The notes: a model not told the origin generated them from the letters alone. A stretch of DNA of 64,000 bases from Peptacetobacter hominis (GCF_006861675.1 NZ_SGJB01000003.1:89946-153945); one strand, 5' to 3'. Positions 44,774-53,967 are shown, numbered from the stretch's first letter. Translations and numbers: made by a program.

Positions 44774-46330
44774 TTAAAAATTTAGATTTTTATTTTTTAT
44801 ATATTTTTCTATATAAGACTTAATATTAGATGAATCATTTATAAATGATTTTTTTGATTTTAAATTTTTGGAATAAAAATCAATATAATATTTTATTTTA
44901 GTAGCTTTATTGCTAGGAGTTACAAGGTTATGTTTATATGAATTTATGTGAGATGGTTCATTAATTTTATTAGGTAATAGATATTTTATAATAGATTCTT
45001 CTAAATCACTATAGAGTTCCTCATCATATAAAATTAAATGATAATTTTGAAACCAATAATATTCACCCACTTTTGTTTTTAGGTAATTTATACTATTTTC
45101 ACTAAAAATTTTATCTTTTAAATAATAAGATATAAGAATTTGATTATTAGAGGAAGAAACTGTACCTTCTGAATCATTTAAAATATCGTCAAAGTTTAAA
45201 ACTTTAATAGCATAATAATAATATAATTGCTCATCATTGAATGATCTAGATAGAGACTTTAAGTAATTATTTTTTAAGAAATTTTTAAAAGATTTGCTTT
45301 TGAAAAAATCTATATCTTTTAATTTATTAATACTATATAATAAAATTTCTGGACAAATAGAGATTATATAGCAAAATTGATGTTGATTGTATTCTCTAAA
45401 ACAAAAATTATTTAAATTTAGATCACTGAAGTATTTAGACTTAAAGAAAGTAGTAAGAAAAATTTTTTGTAGATTATAATTTTTAAGCTTTGGCAATCGA
45501 TATACAAGTTGATTCAAAAAGTATAATGTATTATTATTATGTTTATTAAATCTTTGTTTCGAACCAGAAATTATAGATGCCCAATATCTATTTAAAATAT
45601 GTTCATCATTATATTCTAAGTAAGAAAAAATTTTTAACTTATTTGGATTTCTTTCTAAATCATATTTTTCTAAAACTTTATCGAAAATATCTAAAATTTT
45701 TGTATTATCTATTGAATTACAAAAGAAATAAAAATCATCAGAAAAATAATAAAAACTACAAGTAAAATTTTTTAATTTTTCATCTAAATCATCCGCAATT
45801 CTAGAAAGATATCTTTCTGCAATATAGAGTGAAATATAATTTCCCATAATTAATCCATTAGTATTACCGGAGTTATAATTAGTAAAAAAACGCTCATGAA
45901 GTGGTTCATTTAAGAAATCTAATTTATGAGTATAAATAGAATCGTAGAAACTTTTTATATCCACTTTTAGTAAATTATCGTAAATACATAATAGCTGAAG
46001 CTCTCTATTAACTTGCTTATCATATTCACCGCTCATAAAATCACCTGTAATAATATTAGGAACAAGTTTTGTATGATCATTTATTTGCTCGCTTAAATTA
46101 AAATTATCATAAGTTTTAAATATATTAAAAGCACAATAAAAATTTAATATATTAGGTAATTTAATAATTCTATAACTGTTATCATCTTTTTTTATTCTGA
46201 AATTAACTGGGACACACCAACATAAATTTTCTATATCATCTATTTTGTCTGGAAAAAATAAAGTATCAATGCTAATAAAAAATCGTATGGTATTTTTAAA
46301 ATTATAATAATAATTTAAATTACTAGTCAA
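44774..46330 (-). CDS. Stand-alone reverse transcriptase, abortive-infection/UG (DRT) type
   Basis: 518 residues. RT palm motifs: LLKVDIKSFYDSIYTH (D124, motif A), GLIMGNYISLYIAERYLSRI (159-178, motif B), FSDD (196-199, motif C; usually Y-x-DD) and NPNKLKIF (228-235, motif D). About 280 residues of charged, helix-rich sequence follow, with no maturase, protease, integrase or endonuclease domain. This layout is that of AbiA/AbiK/Abi-P2 and other UG-type defence RTs, not group II introns or DGRs. The ORF opens at TTG 46339, but AAGGAGG (46346-46340) abuts it; TTG 46330, nine bases after, is chosen. Strong promoter at 46459-46487. Codon use is very low-GC and foreign. Confidence 0.8.
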   Translation of the reverse strand: MTSNLNYYYNFKNTIRFFISIDTLFFPDKIDDIENLCWCVPVNFRIKKDDNSYRIIKLPNILNFYCAFNIFKTYDNFNLSEQINDHTKLVPNIITGDFMSGEYDKQVNRELQLLCIYDNLLKVDIKSFYDSIYTHKLDFLNEPLHERFFTNYNSGNTNGLIMGNYISLYIAERYLSRIADDLDEKLKNFTCSFYYFSDDFYFFCNSIDNTKILDIFDKVLEKYDLERNPNKLKIFSYLEYNDEHILNRYWASIISGSKQRFNKHNNNTLYFLNQLVYRLPKLKNYNLQKIFLTTFFKSKYFSDLNLNNFCFREYNQHQFCYIISICPEILLYSINKLKDIDFFKSKSFKNFLKNNYLKSLSRSFNDEQLYYYYAIKVLNFDDILNDSEGTVSSSNNQILISYYLKDKIFSENSINYLKTKVGEYYWFQNYHLILYDEELYSDLEESIIKYLLPNKINEPSHINSYKHNLVTPSNKATKIKYYIDFYSKNLKSKKSFINDSSNIKSYIEKYIKNKNLNF

Positions 46331-46487
46331 AATTAACAACCTCCTTTATAGAGTGTATAGAGCCTTTTACGTAAATTAGCCTTCGATGGCTTAAACTACC
46401 ATTTGGTAATATAAATATTTATAAATAAATTATGTATAAAACTATCGCATTCTATAACATAATATTATTTATTTTTTTGCATGTCAA
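46331..46487 (-). promoter_or_regulatory. Strong promoter and structured ~120-nt leader of the RT gene
   Basis: On the minus strand: TTGACA (46487-46482), 17-bp spacer, TATTAT (46464-46459), so transcription should start near 46452. The leader contains hairpins TACCA / TGGTA and AGCC / GGCT before the ribosome site. A leader of this size with small stem-loops is compatible with a template or regulatory RNA, as in DRT systems, but that is inference; it may be only a 5' UTR. Confidence 0.6.
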
Positions 46488-46589
46488 GAGTACCAGCTAA
46501 AAAGCCGATTTTCTTGATTTTTTGCATTTTATAATCTATCTTCATACATAATTGAAAGTTTTTCGTAAATATAACACTAGTTTCTTATG

Positions 46590-47577
46590 GGTAAAGACCA
46601 TTTTTTCTTATTTTATTAACTGAAAAATATAAAGCTTTTTCTATTAATTCTTTTAAATTAAGCATTTACACTTTCAATAGTATTTGCAGTGTAAATAACA
46701 GTACCTGTAGTTGGTGAAAATTTAAATATAGGTATTATAGAATCTCAGTTTGTAAACCATAATTTTATAGCATTTGGATGTTTTTCATTCAATCTTTCAG
46801 CTATATGTTCAAGATTTATTTTTACATGTTCCTCATTAACAGCATGATATATGCTTTTTAAATCGGAAGCAAATTCCTTTTTATCTTTGTAAGATATATA
46901 TTTTGGTGTATTTCTTACCTGATGAACAATGTATCTTTAATATTCTGCATTAGGAAAATCAAAGCTTATTGCTTCTTTTATTCCAGATAAGCCGCTGACA
47001 CAAATTATTAGAATATCTTTTATAACTATGTTTTTAAGATCATAAAGTATTGAAAAACAGCATTTTAGAGGACTCAGCTTCGCCTATATAAATACTGAAA
47101 ATTTACTTATATTCTCCAGAATTTATCCCCAAAATAATATAGGCGGTATTTTTCTTTACAACTCCATTTTCCTTTACTGAGAAATATGCTGCATTAATAT
47201 ATACAGCAGGATATACACTCTCAAGAAATCTAAATTTCCACTCTTCAATACGAGGCAATACTTTATAACTTATATCTGAAATTATACCTTCGGAAGTTCA
47301 AATCCGTAAATATCTTCGATTTGCTCTGTTATATTTCTACCCATTCCAAGAGCATATATGTTTATTATTCTTTCTTCTATTTCAGAAATATCCTTTTGTC
47401 TCTTTTGGATAATCTTAGCTTCAAAAGAAGAATCCCTATCCTGAGGGATATCAATCTCATATTCTACCATAGATAATCTTATTTTCTTTGTGCTGTTTTA
47501 ATGTCATACATTTAAATAAGTTGTGTAATTATGTTTTTCTTGTATAGATCCATTGGTTCTCTTTTCTTTCTACCCAT
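46590..47577 (-). pseudogene. IS256-family transposase remnant
   Basis: The minus strand reads an IS256/Mutator-type transposase with many interruptions: an N-terminal MGRKKREPMDLYKKNIITQL (from ATG 47577), an internal deletion, then YEIDIPQDRDSSFEAK, IIQKRQKDISEIEERIIN, later HQVRNTPKYISYKDKKEFA, then HPNAIKLWF-TN and a stop where the family has Trp. Stops and frameshifts occur in several places. It marks past transposition on the right side of the accessory region. No terminal inverted repeats identified. Confidence 0.8.
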
Positions 47578-47654
47578 GAAAAATTGTCTCCGATGGTTAA
47601 TTTGATGTTACCATAGAAAGAGATTAAATTTACAGACTTTTTTAAAATCCTTTA

Positions 47655-47819
47655 TGTGATATTGCTAAGAGTAGAAAAAATAGAGCAGTATTTGGAGAGA
47701 TTAATAGTGTAGATAGATGTAGATTTTGTTCTGTAGGTAGGGGAAAAATGGAAGTACTTAAAGATATAGCCATAAATGTAGATATTAGAACAAAAATAAT
47801 GTTGAAAATGCTAACTTAG
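47655..47819 (+). pseudogene. Unidentified decayed coding fragment
   Basis: Open frame without a start codon reading CDIAKSRKNRAVFGEIN, SVDRCRFCSVGRGKMEVL and NVDIRTKIMLKMLT then TAG. The CRFC pair and absence of start or ribosome site suggest a fragment of a displaced gene. Family not recognised. Confidence 0.25.
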
Positions 47820-48013
47820 AAATAACTTGCAAGGATAACAAAAAACATATATAATATTAAACATAGCAAAAATAACGGTTGAAAATCTATGGATAAAATA
47901 TAGATAATATGATTTCTCTGTGGATTCTTCTGATATTTGCTAAAAATTAAATATACTGAATTAGTATAAACCTTTAAAATCCAACGTTTCCGAAAAATAA
48001 TATTAGGAATGTT
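47820..48013 (+). promoter_or_regulatory. Region upstream of the preQ1 riboswitch
   Basis: About 190 bp with no gene. AATACTGAATTAGTATAAACC (about 47950-47970, in parts) is the best -10-like stretch ahead of the aptamer; nothing else recognised. Confidence 0.35.
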
Positions 48014-48053
48014 GGGACCTGTTCGAGAACTCCAGGGATAAAAAACTAAGGAC
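48014..48053 (+). promoter_or_regulatory. preQ1-I riboswitch
   Basis: Short aptamer with P1 arms CCTG (48018-48021) and CAGG (48033-48036) around TTCGAGAACTC, followed directly by the hallmark tail ATAAAAAACTAAGGA (48038-48052), which forms the A-rich triplex and pseudoknot of preQ1-I. A terminator follows at 48081. The downstream genes for queuosine salvage are the expected regulon. Confidence 0.88.
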
Positions 48054-48079
48054 TTTATTTTATATAGTGGCAGTATATA

Positions 48080-48112
48080 AAGTTATATCCTTTGATATGG
48101 CTTTTTTTGTTG
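48080..48112 (+). terminator. Terminator of the preQ1 riboswitch
   Basis: Stem AGTTATATC / GATATGGCT (two G-T wobbles) with CTTT loop and a T7 run. High preQ1 would stop transcription before queK. Confidence 0.8.
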
Positions 48113-48174
48113 CAAAAAAGTCATATAGTTCTCTCTTTGCAATGTAAATTCAAAAGAAGAGAAAGGATGATTTT

Positions 48175-49146
48175 ATGGAAAAAAGAAAGGTGATAATCGA
48201 CTGTGATCCAGGAATCGATGATTCTATTGCCATAATGATGGCGGCAATGTCTGAGGAACTAGATATACTAGGTATTACAGTGTGTAGCGGAAATGTTCCA
48301 GCTGTGCAGGGGGCAAAAAATGCTATAAAGGCACTTGCTAAATGCAAAAGAACAGATATTCCTGTATATCTTGGAGAGGAGATTCCTCTTGAAAGAGAGC
48401 TTGTAACAGCTCAGGACACTCATGGAGATGACGGTATAGGAGATAGTGGATATCCGGACATTGACGGAGTAGAATACAGAACTGATGCAGTTGGCTTTAT
48501 AACAGAAACGCTAAGAAACGAAGAAAATGTATCTATAATAGCGCTTGCTCCTCTTACAAATATAGCAAAGGCTATTATGAAGGACAGAGAGGCTTTTGAC
48601 CGTATAGACGAATTTATTACTATGGGTGGAGCATTCAAATCAAATGGAAACTGTTCACCTGTGGCTGAGTTTAACTATTGGGTTGATCCTCATGCAGCAG
48701 ATTTTGTTTACAAAAATATGCCTGTCACAATTCATATGGTTGGACTTGATGTAACAAGAGAGATAGTACTTACTCCAAACAGACTTGAACTAATGAAAAG
48801 ACTAGGAAATAATGAAATGTACAGATATATTAGAGATATAACAGCTTTTTATACAGAATTTCACTGGAATCAGGAGGGAATAATAGGTTGTGTAATAAAT
48901 GATCCTCTGGCAATAGGGTATTTCATAGATAGGAGTCTATGTAGTGGCGAAAAATATTTTGTAGAAATAGAAACAGATGGAAAAGCCATGGGAATGAGTA
49001 TAGTTGATGAAGCAGATTTTTATAAAAAATCTAAAAATGCAATTGTACTTACAGATGTAGATTCAAGAAAAACTATGGATATGATAATGAACAAGTTATT
49101 TCCGGGACGGACTGAACTTGTGGCAAAGTTGGGAGGGAATATATAA
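48175..49146 (+). CDS. Nucleoside hydrolase, probable queuosine hydrolase (QueK-like)
   Basis: 323 residues, IunH family. Calcium-site motif DCDPGIDDSIA at residues 9-19, MGGAFKSNGN, EFNYWVDPHAA and NDPLAIGYF near the C-terminus. General members split ribonucleosides into base and ribose; in Clostridioides difficile the homologue QueK releases queuine from queuosine. The preQ1 riboswitch and the partner genes support that role here rather than inosine/uridine hydrolysis. AGAAAGGATG before the ATG; the stop overlaps the next start by 1 bp. Confidence 0.85.
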   Translation: MEKRKVIIDCDPGIDDSIAIMMAAMSEELDILGITVCSGNVPAVQGAKNAIKALAKCKRTDIPVYLGEEIPLERELVTAQDTHGDDGIGDSGYPDIDGVEYRTDAVGFITETLRNEENVSIIALAPLTNIAKAIMKDREAFDRIDEFITMGGAFKSNGNCSPVAEFNYWVDPHAADFVYKNMPVTIHMVGLDVTREIVLTPNRLELMKRLGNNEMYRYIRDITAFYTEFHWNQEGIIGCVINDPLAIGYFIDRSLCSGEKYFVEIETDGKAMGMSIVDEADFYKKSKNAIVLTDVDSRKTMDMIMNKLFPGRTELVAKLGGNI

Positions 49147-49700
49147 TGAGAAACGATAGCAAGACAAAAAAAATAACGATACTTGCATTCTGTGTTGCGA
49201 TAAATATAATAGGTTCTTTTATTGCTCTTACATTGAGACTTCCTATATATATGGATTCTATAGGAACTGTAATGGCAGCAATGCTTCTTGGACCAAAGTA
49301 TGCAGTTGCAACAGGAGTATGTGGCAGTCTTATAAGTGGAACATTTGATGTTTATTCTCTGTATTTTGCACCAGTACAGATAACAACTGGTCTATTTGCA
49401 GGTATAGTATTCAACAAAGGACTTCTGAAAGGCAAAAAACTTCCTTTTGGAGTTATGTGCTTTGCAATACCGACTTCAATTATAAGTGCTGTAATATGTG
49501 TAGTTTTATTTGGAGGAATAACATCTTCAGGATCTTCTTATATATTACAGTTTTTAAGTGCTATGGGTATGAACAAAGTGCTGGCAGCTTTTATTGTCCA
49601 GATTGTTACAGATTATGCAGATAAATTTGTGGCAGCAGCTATAGGGCTTGCAGTTTTAAATACTGTTCCTGCTAAATATATTCCTGCAAAAGGCAGATAA
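49146..49700 (+). CDS. ECF transporter S component, probable queuosine-precursor transporter (QueT-like)
   Basis: 184 residues, about six hydrophobic segments (ITILAFCVAINIIGSFIAL, GTVMAAMLLGPKYAVATGV and others), typical of energy-coupling-factor substrate-binding S subunits, with the AAMLLGPKYAVATGVCGSL region common to the group. The ECF A/T modules are not in the window and are probably encoded elsewhere. preQ1-riboswitch control and the queK/queL neighbours suggest it imports queuosine, queuine or preQ1. Substrate is inferred from context. Confidence 0.82.
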   Translation: MRNDSKTKKITILAFCVAINIIGSFIALTLRLPIYMDSIGTVMAAMLLGPKYAVATGVCGSLISGTFDVYSLYFAPVQITTGLFAGIVFNKGLLKGKKLPFGVMCFAIPTSIISAVICVVLFGGITSSGSSYILQFLSAMGMNKVLAAFIVQIVTDYADKFVAAAIGLAVLNTVPAKYIPAKGR

Positions 49701-49712
49701 AAGGAGATATAT

Positions 49713-50408
49713 ATGGATAGATATAACAAAATAACAGAAAAAAATCCGAGAGAAATAGTTCTTTTAAAGGCATTTCCGTGTATCTGGGGAAAATGTAGTT
49801 TCTGTGATTATATAGATGACAACTCAAATGATGAGGATGAGATGAATAAACTGAATGAGGAAGTTCTAAAAAATATCACAGGAGAACTTGGTGTTTTAGA
49901 AGTTATAAATTCAGGTAGCTGTTTTGAAATACCAAAGGGAAGTCTTGAGATTATAAAAAATATAGTCGCAGAGAAAAATATTCATACTCTTTGGTTTGAA
50001 AGTCATTGGTGTTATAAAAACAGGCTTCAGGAAATGAAAGACTTTTTTGGAAAAAATGTAAAAGTAAAATTCAAGATAGGTGTTGAAACTTTTGACAATG
50101 AGTTCAGAAATGGATACCTTAATAAATGTGCAAAGTTTGATTCATATGAAGAAGTCAGAAAATATTTCGAGTCTCCATGCCTGATGGTAGGAATAAAAGG
50201 TCAGACAAGAGAGATGATAAAAAGAGATATAGAAATTGTTGAAAACTATTTTGAAAGAGGAACTGTAAATGTATTTGTAAACAATACTACAGATGTAAAA
50301 AGAGATGATGAACTTGTAAAATGGTATTGTGATACATACAGATATCTCGATGAAAATCCAAATATAGAGGTGTTGTACAATAATACGGACTTCGGTGTAG
50401 GAGATTAA
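49713..50408 (+). CDS. Radical SAM protein, probable queuine lyase (QueL-like)
   Basis: 231 residues. The radical SAM cluster motif is CIWGKCSFC (C-x4-C-x2-C, about residues 20-28) instead of the usual CX3CX2C, followed by an incomplete TIM barrel (LWFESHWCYKNRLQEM, VKFKIGVETFDNEFRNGYL). In C. difficile a protein of this type, QueL, turns queuine into preQ1, next to queK. Same order and riboswitch here support the assignment. AAAGGAG before the ATG; a terminator follows. Confidence 0.82.
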   Translation: MDRYNKITEKNPREIVLLKAFPCIWGKCSFCDYIDDNSNDEDEMNKLNEEVLKNITGELGVLEVINSGSCFEIPKGSLEIIKNIVAEKNIHTLWFESHWCYKNRLQEMKDFFGKNVKVKFKIGVETFDNEFRNGYLNKCAKFDSYEEVRKYFESPCLMVGIKGQTREMIKRDIEIVENYFERGTVNVFVNNTTDVKRDDELVKWYCDTYRYLDENPNIEVLYNNTDFGVGD

Positions 50409-50424
50409 TTAAATAAATGATTTT

Positions 50425-50455
50425 AGAGTCGCCTTATATTGAGGCGGCTTTTTTA
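50425..50455 (+). terminator. Terminator after the queuosine salvage operon
   Basis: Stem AGTCGCCT / AGGCGGCT (one wobble) with TATATTG loop and TTTTTT tail. Confidence 0.9.
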
Positions 50456-50533
50456 TGCTATAATTAAGTAAAATATAAATAAAATAAATTATTGTATAGT
50501 TACAGAAATTATAAAGTATATAAGGGTGATATG

Positions 50534-51292
50534 ATGACTGAAATAAATATGCAACTTAAATCTATAGATTGGAATGATAAAAGCTATGAGTGTTATATAG
50601 ATTTTCTGAAATCTCTTTCAGAGGAAAAGTATAGACAATTCAGTATGAAGCTTGTTCCGGGAGAAGAAAATATAATAGGTATAAGAATTCCTGAACTCAG
50701 AAAAATAGCGTCTGAAATATCCAAGGGCAACTGGAGAGATTTTATCAGAGTTTCAGAAGATAATATCAGAGGATATCATGAAGAAATAATGATTATGGGT
50801 TTTGTAATAGGAAAACTTACTGATAAGAACTCAGATATAAATGAGATAATATTGTATATAGATAAATTTTTAAATTATATAAAAAACTGGGCTGTAAATG
50901 ACAGTTTCTGTTCATCTCTTAAGATTACAAAAAAATATAAAGACGATATAATAACTTTAATAAACAATAATCTGGAGTCTGATAATCCATGGAGAATGAG
51001 GTTTTCTATAGTGATGCTCATGACATACTATATTGAAGAGAAAAATTTAGAAATGATATTTAATATATGTGAAAAATATAGACATGATGAGTATTATTAC
51101 AAAATGGCGGTTGCATGGCTATTGTCAATGTGTTTTGTAAAATTCGGAGAAGAAACAATGAATTATTTTAAAATATGTACAATTGATGATTTTACATATA
51201 ACAAGGCTATTCAGAAGACAAGAGAATCAAGAAGAGTTACAAAAGAGGACAAAGATATATTAAAAAATATAAAAAGAAGTATAGGGAGATAG
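50534..51292 (+). CDS. DNA alkylation repair protein (AlkD-like HEAT fold)
   Basis: 252 residues, all-helical. Matches the AlkC/AlkD pattern: SLSEEKYRQFSMKLVPGEENIIGIRIPELRKIA (in parts, about 18-50), IKNWAVNDSFCSSL (the W and D pair near the active site) and NPWRMRFSIVMLMTYY. Such enzymes excise N3/N7-alkylated purines. The ORF opens earlier (50492), but GGGTG lies a few bases before the ATG pair 50531/50534; 50534 is chosen. No methyltransferase neighbour. Confidence 0.85.
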   Translation: MTEINMQLKSIDWNDKSYECYIDFLKSLSEEKYRQFSMKLVPGEENIIGIRIPELRKIASEISKGNWRDFIRVSEDNIRGYHEEIMIMGFVIGKLTDKNSDINEIILYIDKFLNYIKNWAVNDSFCSSLKITKKYKDDIITLINNNLESDNPWRMRFSIVMLMTYYIEEKNLEMIFNICEKYRHDEYYYKMAVAWLLSMCFVKFGEETMNYFKICTIDDFTYNKAIQKTRESRRVTKEDKDILKNIKRSIGR

Positions 51293-51296
51293 ATTT

Positions 51297-51824
51297 ATGG
51301 CTAAGATTAAAGAAAATAACGAAAAAGAGCAGCAGGTGATGTTTGATTCATTAATAGAAAAGAATGTATCAGATACAAAGAAATCAGAAGGAAAAAATAC
51401 AAATAAATCAACAGAGAGTAATAAAAAAACAGCAGACAAAAGTAAAAATGTAAAAGAAGCAGTTTCAGAGTCTAAAGACGATAAAATAATGAAAAATACA
51501 AACAAAAAGCCAACCAGAACTGTCAAAGCGAAAAAAGACAGAAAGATAAATATTACACAGGAAGATATGGATAAATTGTGTGAAGTATATGACTGGTATT
51601 TAAGTATAAAGGACTTCGTAAAGATTTCATCGATGTCAGAAGATAAAGAAGAGATTGTTATAGAGGATAAAGAACTTAAAGACACTAAAAAAGCATATCT
51701 GAATATAGATAGAAAAACATGGGAGGACTTTGATAGATTGTGCAGTAATTCCGGATACAAGAAAAATGAGGTACTCACTCAGATAATCAAGGATTTTCTT
51801 AGAGAGCATGAAAGTATGTTGTAA
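51297..51824 (+). CDS. Lys-rich hypothetical protein with C-terminal ribbon-helix-helix-like segment
   Basis: 175 residues. Residues about 1-85 are Lys/Ser/Thr/Glu-rich low complexity (many KKT, KSK runs) with no predictable fold; about 130-172 (AYLNIDRKTWEDFDRLCSNS, GYKKNEVLTQIIKDFLREHE) resembles a ribbon-helix-helix/CopG-like DNA-binding segment. GGGAGA before the ATG, four bases after the DNA-repair gene stop, so cotranscribed. Function unknown. Confidence 0.65.
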   Translation: MAKIKENNEKEQQVMFDSLIEKNVSDTKKSEGKNTNKSTESNKKTADKSKNVKEAVSESKDDKIMKNTNKKPTRTVKAKKDRKINITQEDMDKLCEVYDWYLSIKDFVKISSMSEDKEEIVIEDKELKDTKKAYLNIDRKTWEDFDRLCSNSGYKKNEVLTQIIKDFLREHESML

Positions 51825-51883
51825 AGTTTAAATCAAGGAACAAGTTATAAAATGATTACAGTATCTGATAAGGAGGATGAATT

Positions 51884-52558
51884 ATGAAGATATTAGCAGT
51901 TGAAGATAATAGAGCTCTTCTAGACAGTATTGAAGAAGAGCTTTCAAAACATTTTGAAGTAGAAAGATGTGAAGATGGTGAAGAGGCTCTTTATATGATA
52001 GAACAGAATATATATGATCTTGCGGTACTGGATATAATGCTTCCCGGTATGAGTGGAATAGAAGTATTGAAAAAAGCAAGAGAAAAAGGAATAGATACAC
52101 CAGTTCTTATACTTACAGCAAAAGAGGCTCTTGATGACAAAGTAGAGGCATTCAGTACAGGGGCAAATGATTATCTTACGAAGCCTTTTTATATGGAGGA
52201 ACTTGTAGCCAGAGTATACGCTATTTTAAGAACAAATGGTAAACTTACCGAGAAAACAGGATTGAACTTTAAGGATATGCGTATAGATACATCTGAAAAA
52301 AGGGTATTTGTAGGAGATGATGAGATAAAACTTCAGAATAAACAATACAATCTTCTGGAATACTTTGTGATGAATAAAGGAGCAATTCTTTTGAAGGAAC
52401 AGATATATGACAGAATATGGGGAATTGATTCAGATGCAACCATAGAAATAGTGGAGGTATATGTAAGCAACCTTAGAAAAAAACTTAGTAAATATGGATA
52501 TGATAAATACATAAAAACTAAAAGAAAAGTAGGTTATATATTCGATGACGATAAATAA
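51884..52558 (+). CDS. OmpR-family response regulator
   Basis: 224 residues. Receiver with acidic pair VEDNRALLD, phospho-Asp in AVLDIMLPGMSG (D51), Thr in LILTAKEALDD and Lys in YLTKPFYMEE; C-terminal winged-helix DNA-binding domain from about 125 (LQNKQYNLLEYFVMNKG, KTKRKVGYIF). Pairs with the histidine kinase that starts 14 bp before its stop. Target genes unknown. GGAGGA before the ATG. Confidence 0.93.
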   Translation: MKILAVEDNRALLDSIEEELSKHFEVERCEDGEEALYMIEQNIYDLAVLDIMLPGMSGIEVLKKAREKGIDTPVLILTAKEALDDKVEAFSTGANDYLTKPFYMEELVARVYAILRTNGKLTEKTGLNFKDMRIDTSEKRVFVGDDEIKLQNKQYNLLEYFVMNKGAILLKEQIYDRIWGIDSDATIEIVEVYVSNLRKKLSKYGYDKYIKTKRKVGYIFDDDK

Positions 52559-53810
52559 GGATGTTTTTGAAAGTACGAAAAAAAGATTAATAAAAATAAA
52601 TATGGTTGCAGTTGTGTGTTTTATGGCACTTCTTATGTTATGTACATTTATGTATTTCAGAGGAGTTACATTTAAAAGTATCGATGAAGATATGACAGCA
52701 GAACTAAAATATGTTATTGGTATGATTGAAAAAAGAGATTTTCTTTCGGAAATAAATTCTCCAATAAGACTGATAAATCCAAAAGATATGGTATATATAT
52801 ATGAAGATGGAGATATTAAGTATTACACTGAGAATGAGTACTTTGATAGTCTGATTCCAAAAGGAGACAGTAACGGCAAGGAAGGTTTTTCCAATTATTC
52901 TACAAGAGGATATAGTTTCAGAGAATTGAATATAGATATAGGAAACTATAGAATACAGATTATAAGGAATATAGACTCAGAAATAAATTCGATAAAACAG
53001 CTTATATACATTCTTTTAAGTCTTGGACTTTTAGCATTTATATTTGTATATATGATAGCTGTATATCTTACTAAAAAAGCTCTTATACCCATTGAAAATG
53101 CATGGAATGAGCAGGCTAAATTTATACAGGATGCATCTCATGAACTTAGAACACCAATAGCAATAGTTTCTTCGAAGCTGGAAAGTATATTGAAAAAACC
53201 GGAGAGTACAATAAATGATGAGGCTGAATCAATTGCAGCAGCGATGAAAGAAACAAGAAGATTAAAGAAAATGGTAAATGATCTTCTGGCTCTTACCAAA
53301 GGAGATGGAGTTGTAAAAGTAAACAAAGAAGAATTTGATCTTGTAGATATGATAAGTGAAATAACAGAAGATTATTTTGATATAGCAGAATTTCAGGAAA
53401 AAGAATTTGAGTTTAATGCTGATCTGGATAATATAGATATATATACAGATAAAAATATGCTCAAACAGCTTCTACTTATTTTTATAGACAATGCATTTAA
53501 ATATACTGAATCAGGTGATAAAATTTCTATAGATATAGAAGAGAATAATGAAAAGGTAACAATAAATATAATTGATACAGGGATAGGAATTAAAAAAGAA
53601 GATATTCCTCATCTGTTTGACAGATTTTTCAGGAGCAATAATGTAAGAAACAGGGATATAGATGGCTCTGGAATAGGACTTTCTATAGCGTCCGTTCTTT
53701 CTGGACACATTGGTGCTGATATAAGTGTTAAATCTAAATTTGGAGAAGGAAGTACTTTCTCTATAAATATGAAGAAAGGGATAAAAATAAGAAAATCTCA
53801 GGATGTATAA
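52545..53810 (+). CDS. Sensor histidine kinase
   Basis: 421 residues. Two membrane segments (about 19-37 and 150-175) bracket a ~110-residue extracytoplasmic sensor; the HisKA box is QDASHELRTPIAIV with catalytic His about 206, followed by HATPase_c with N-box LLLIFIDNAFKY, G1 IIDTGIGIKKEDI and G2 DGSGIGLSIA. No clear HAMP. Overlaps the response regulator by 14 bp and forms its cognate pair. Signal unknown. Confidence 0.92.
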   Translation: MTINKDVFESTKKRLIKINMVAVVCFMALLMLCTFMYFRGVTFKSIDEDMTAELKYVIGMIEKRDFLSEINSPIRLINPKDMVYIYEDGDIKYYTENEYFDSLIPKGDSNGKEGFSNYSTRGYSFRELNIDIGNYRIQIIRNIDSEINSIKQLIYILLSLGLLAFIFVYMIAVYLTKKALIPIENAWNEQAKFIQDASHELRTPIAIVSSKLESILKKPESTINDEAESIAAAMKETRRLKKMVNDLLALTKGDGVVKVNKEEFDLVDMISEITEDYFDIAEFQEKEFEFNADLDNIDIYTDKNMLKQLLLIFIDNAFKYTESGDKISIDIEENNEKVTINIIDTGIGIKKEDIPHLFDRFFRSNNVRNRDIDGSGIGLSIASVLSGHIGADISVKSKFGEGSTFSINMKKGIKIRKSQDV

Positions 53811-53967
53811 AAATAATCAATATGATCTCCATATAATATATAATAAAATTTAATAAATAATACAAATAAAAATGTTAGAAATATAAATCTGAGGGTATAT
53901 AGATACCATAAGAGATTATGAAAAATTTAAAGTTAATATAAATTTATATAATATGGAGGAAAACAAA

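Noticed and set aside
45577..45765. Plus-strand ORF in the RT gene
   Set aside because: It is the antisense shadow of the RT coding sequence, Lys/Tyr/Phe-rich, without a ribosome site.
44774..46330. Retron, group II intron or diversity-generating retroelement
   Set aside because: No maturase/HNH domain, no intron domain V-like sequence, no msr/msd inverted repeat next to the gene and no template/variable repeat pair could be seen.
42541..46339. The nuclease operon and the RT as one system
   Set aside because: They converge on a bidirectional terminator and have separate promoters; co-location in an accessory region is not evidence that they work together.
46700..46760. TGA in the IS256 remnant read as Trp or Sec
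   Set aside because: The gene is riddled with other stops, frameshifts and a deletion, so the TGA is just decay.
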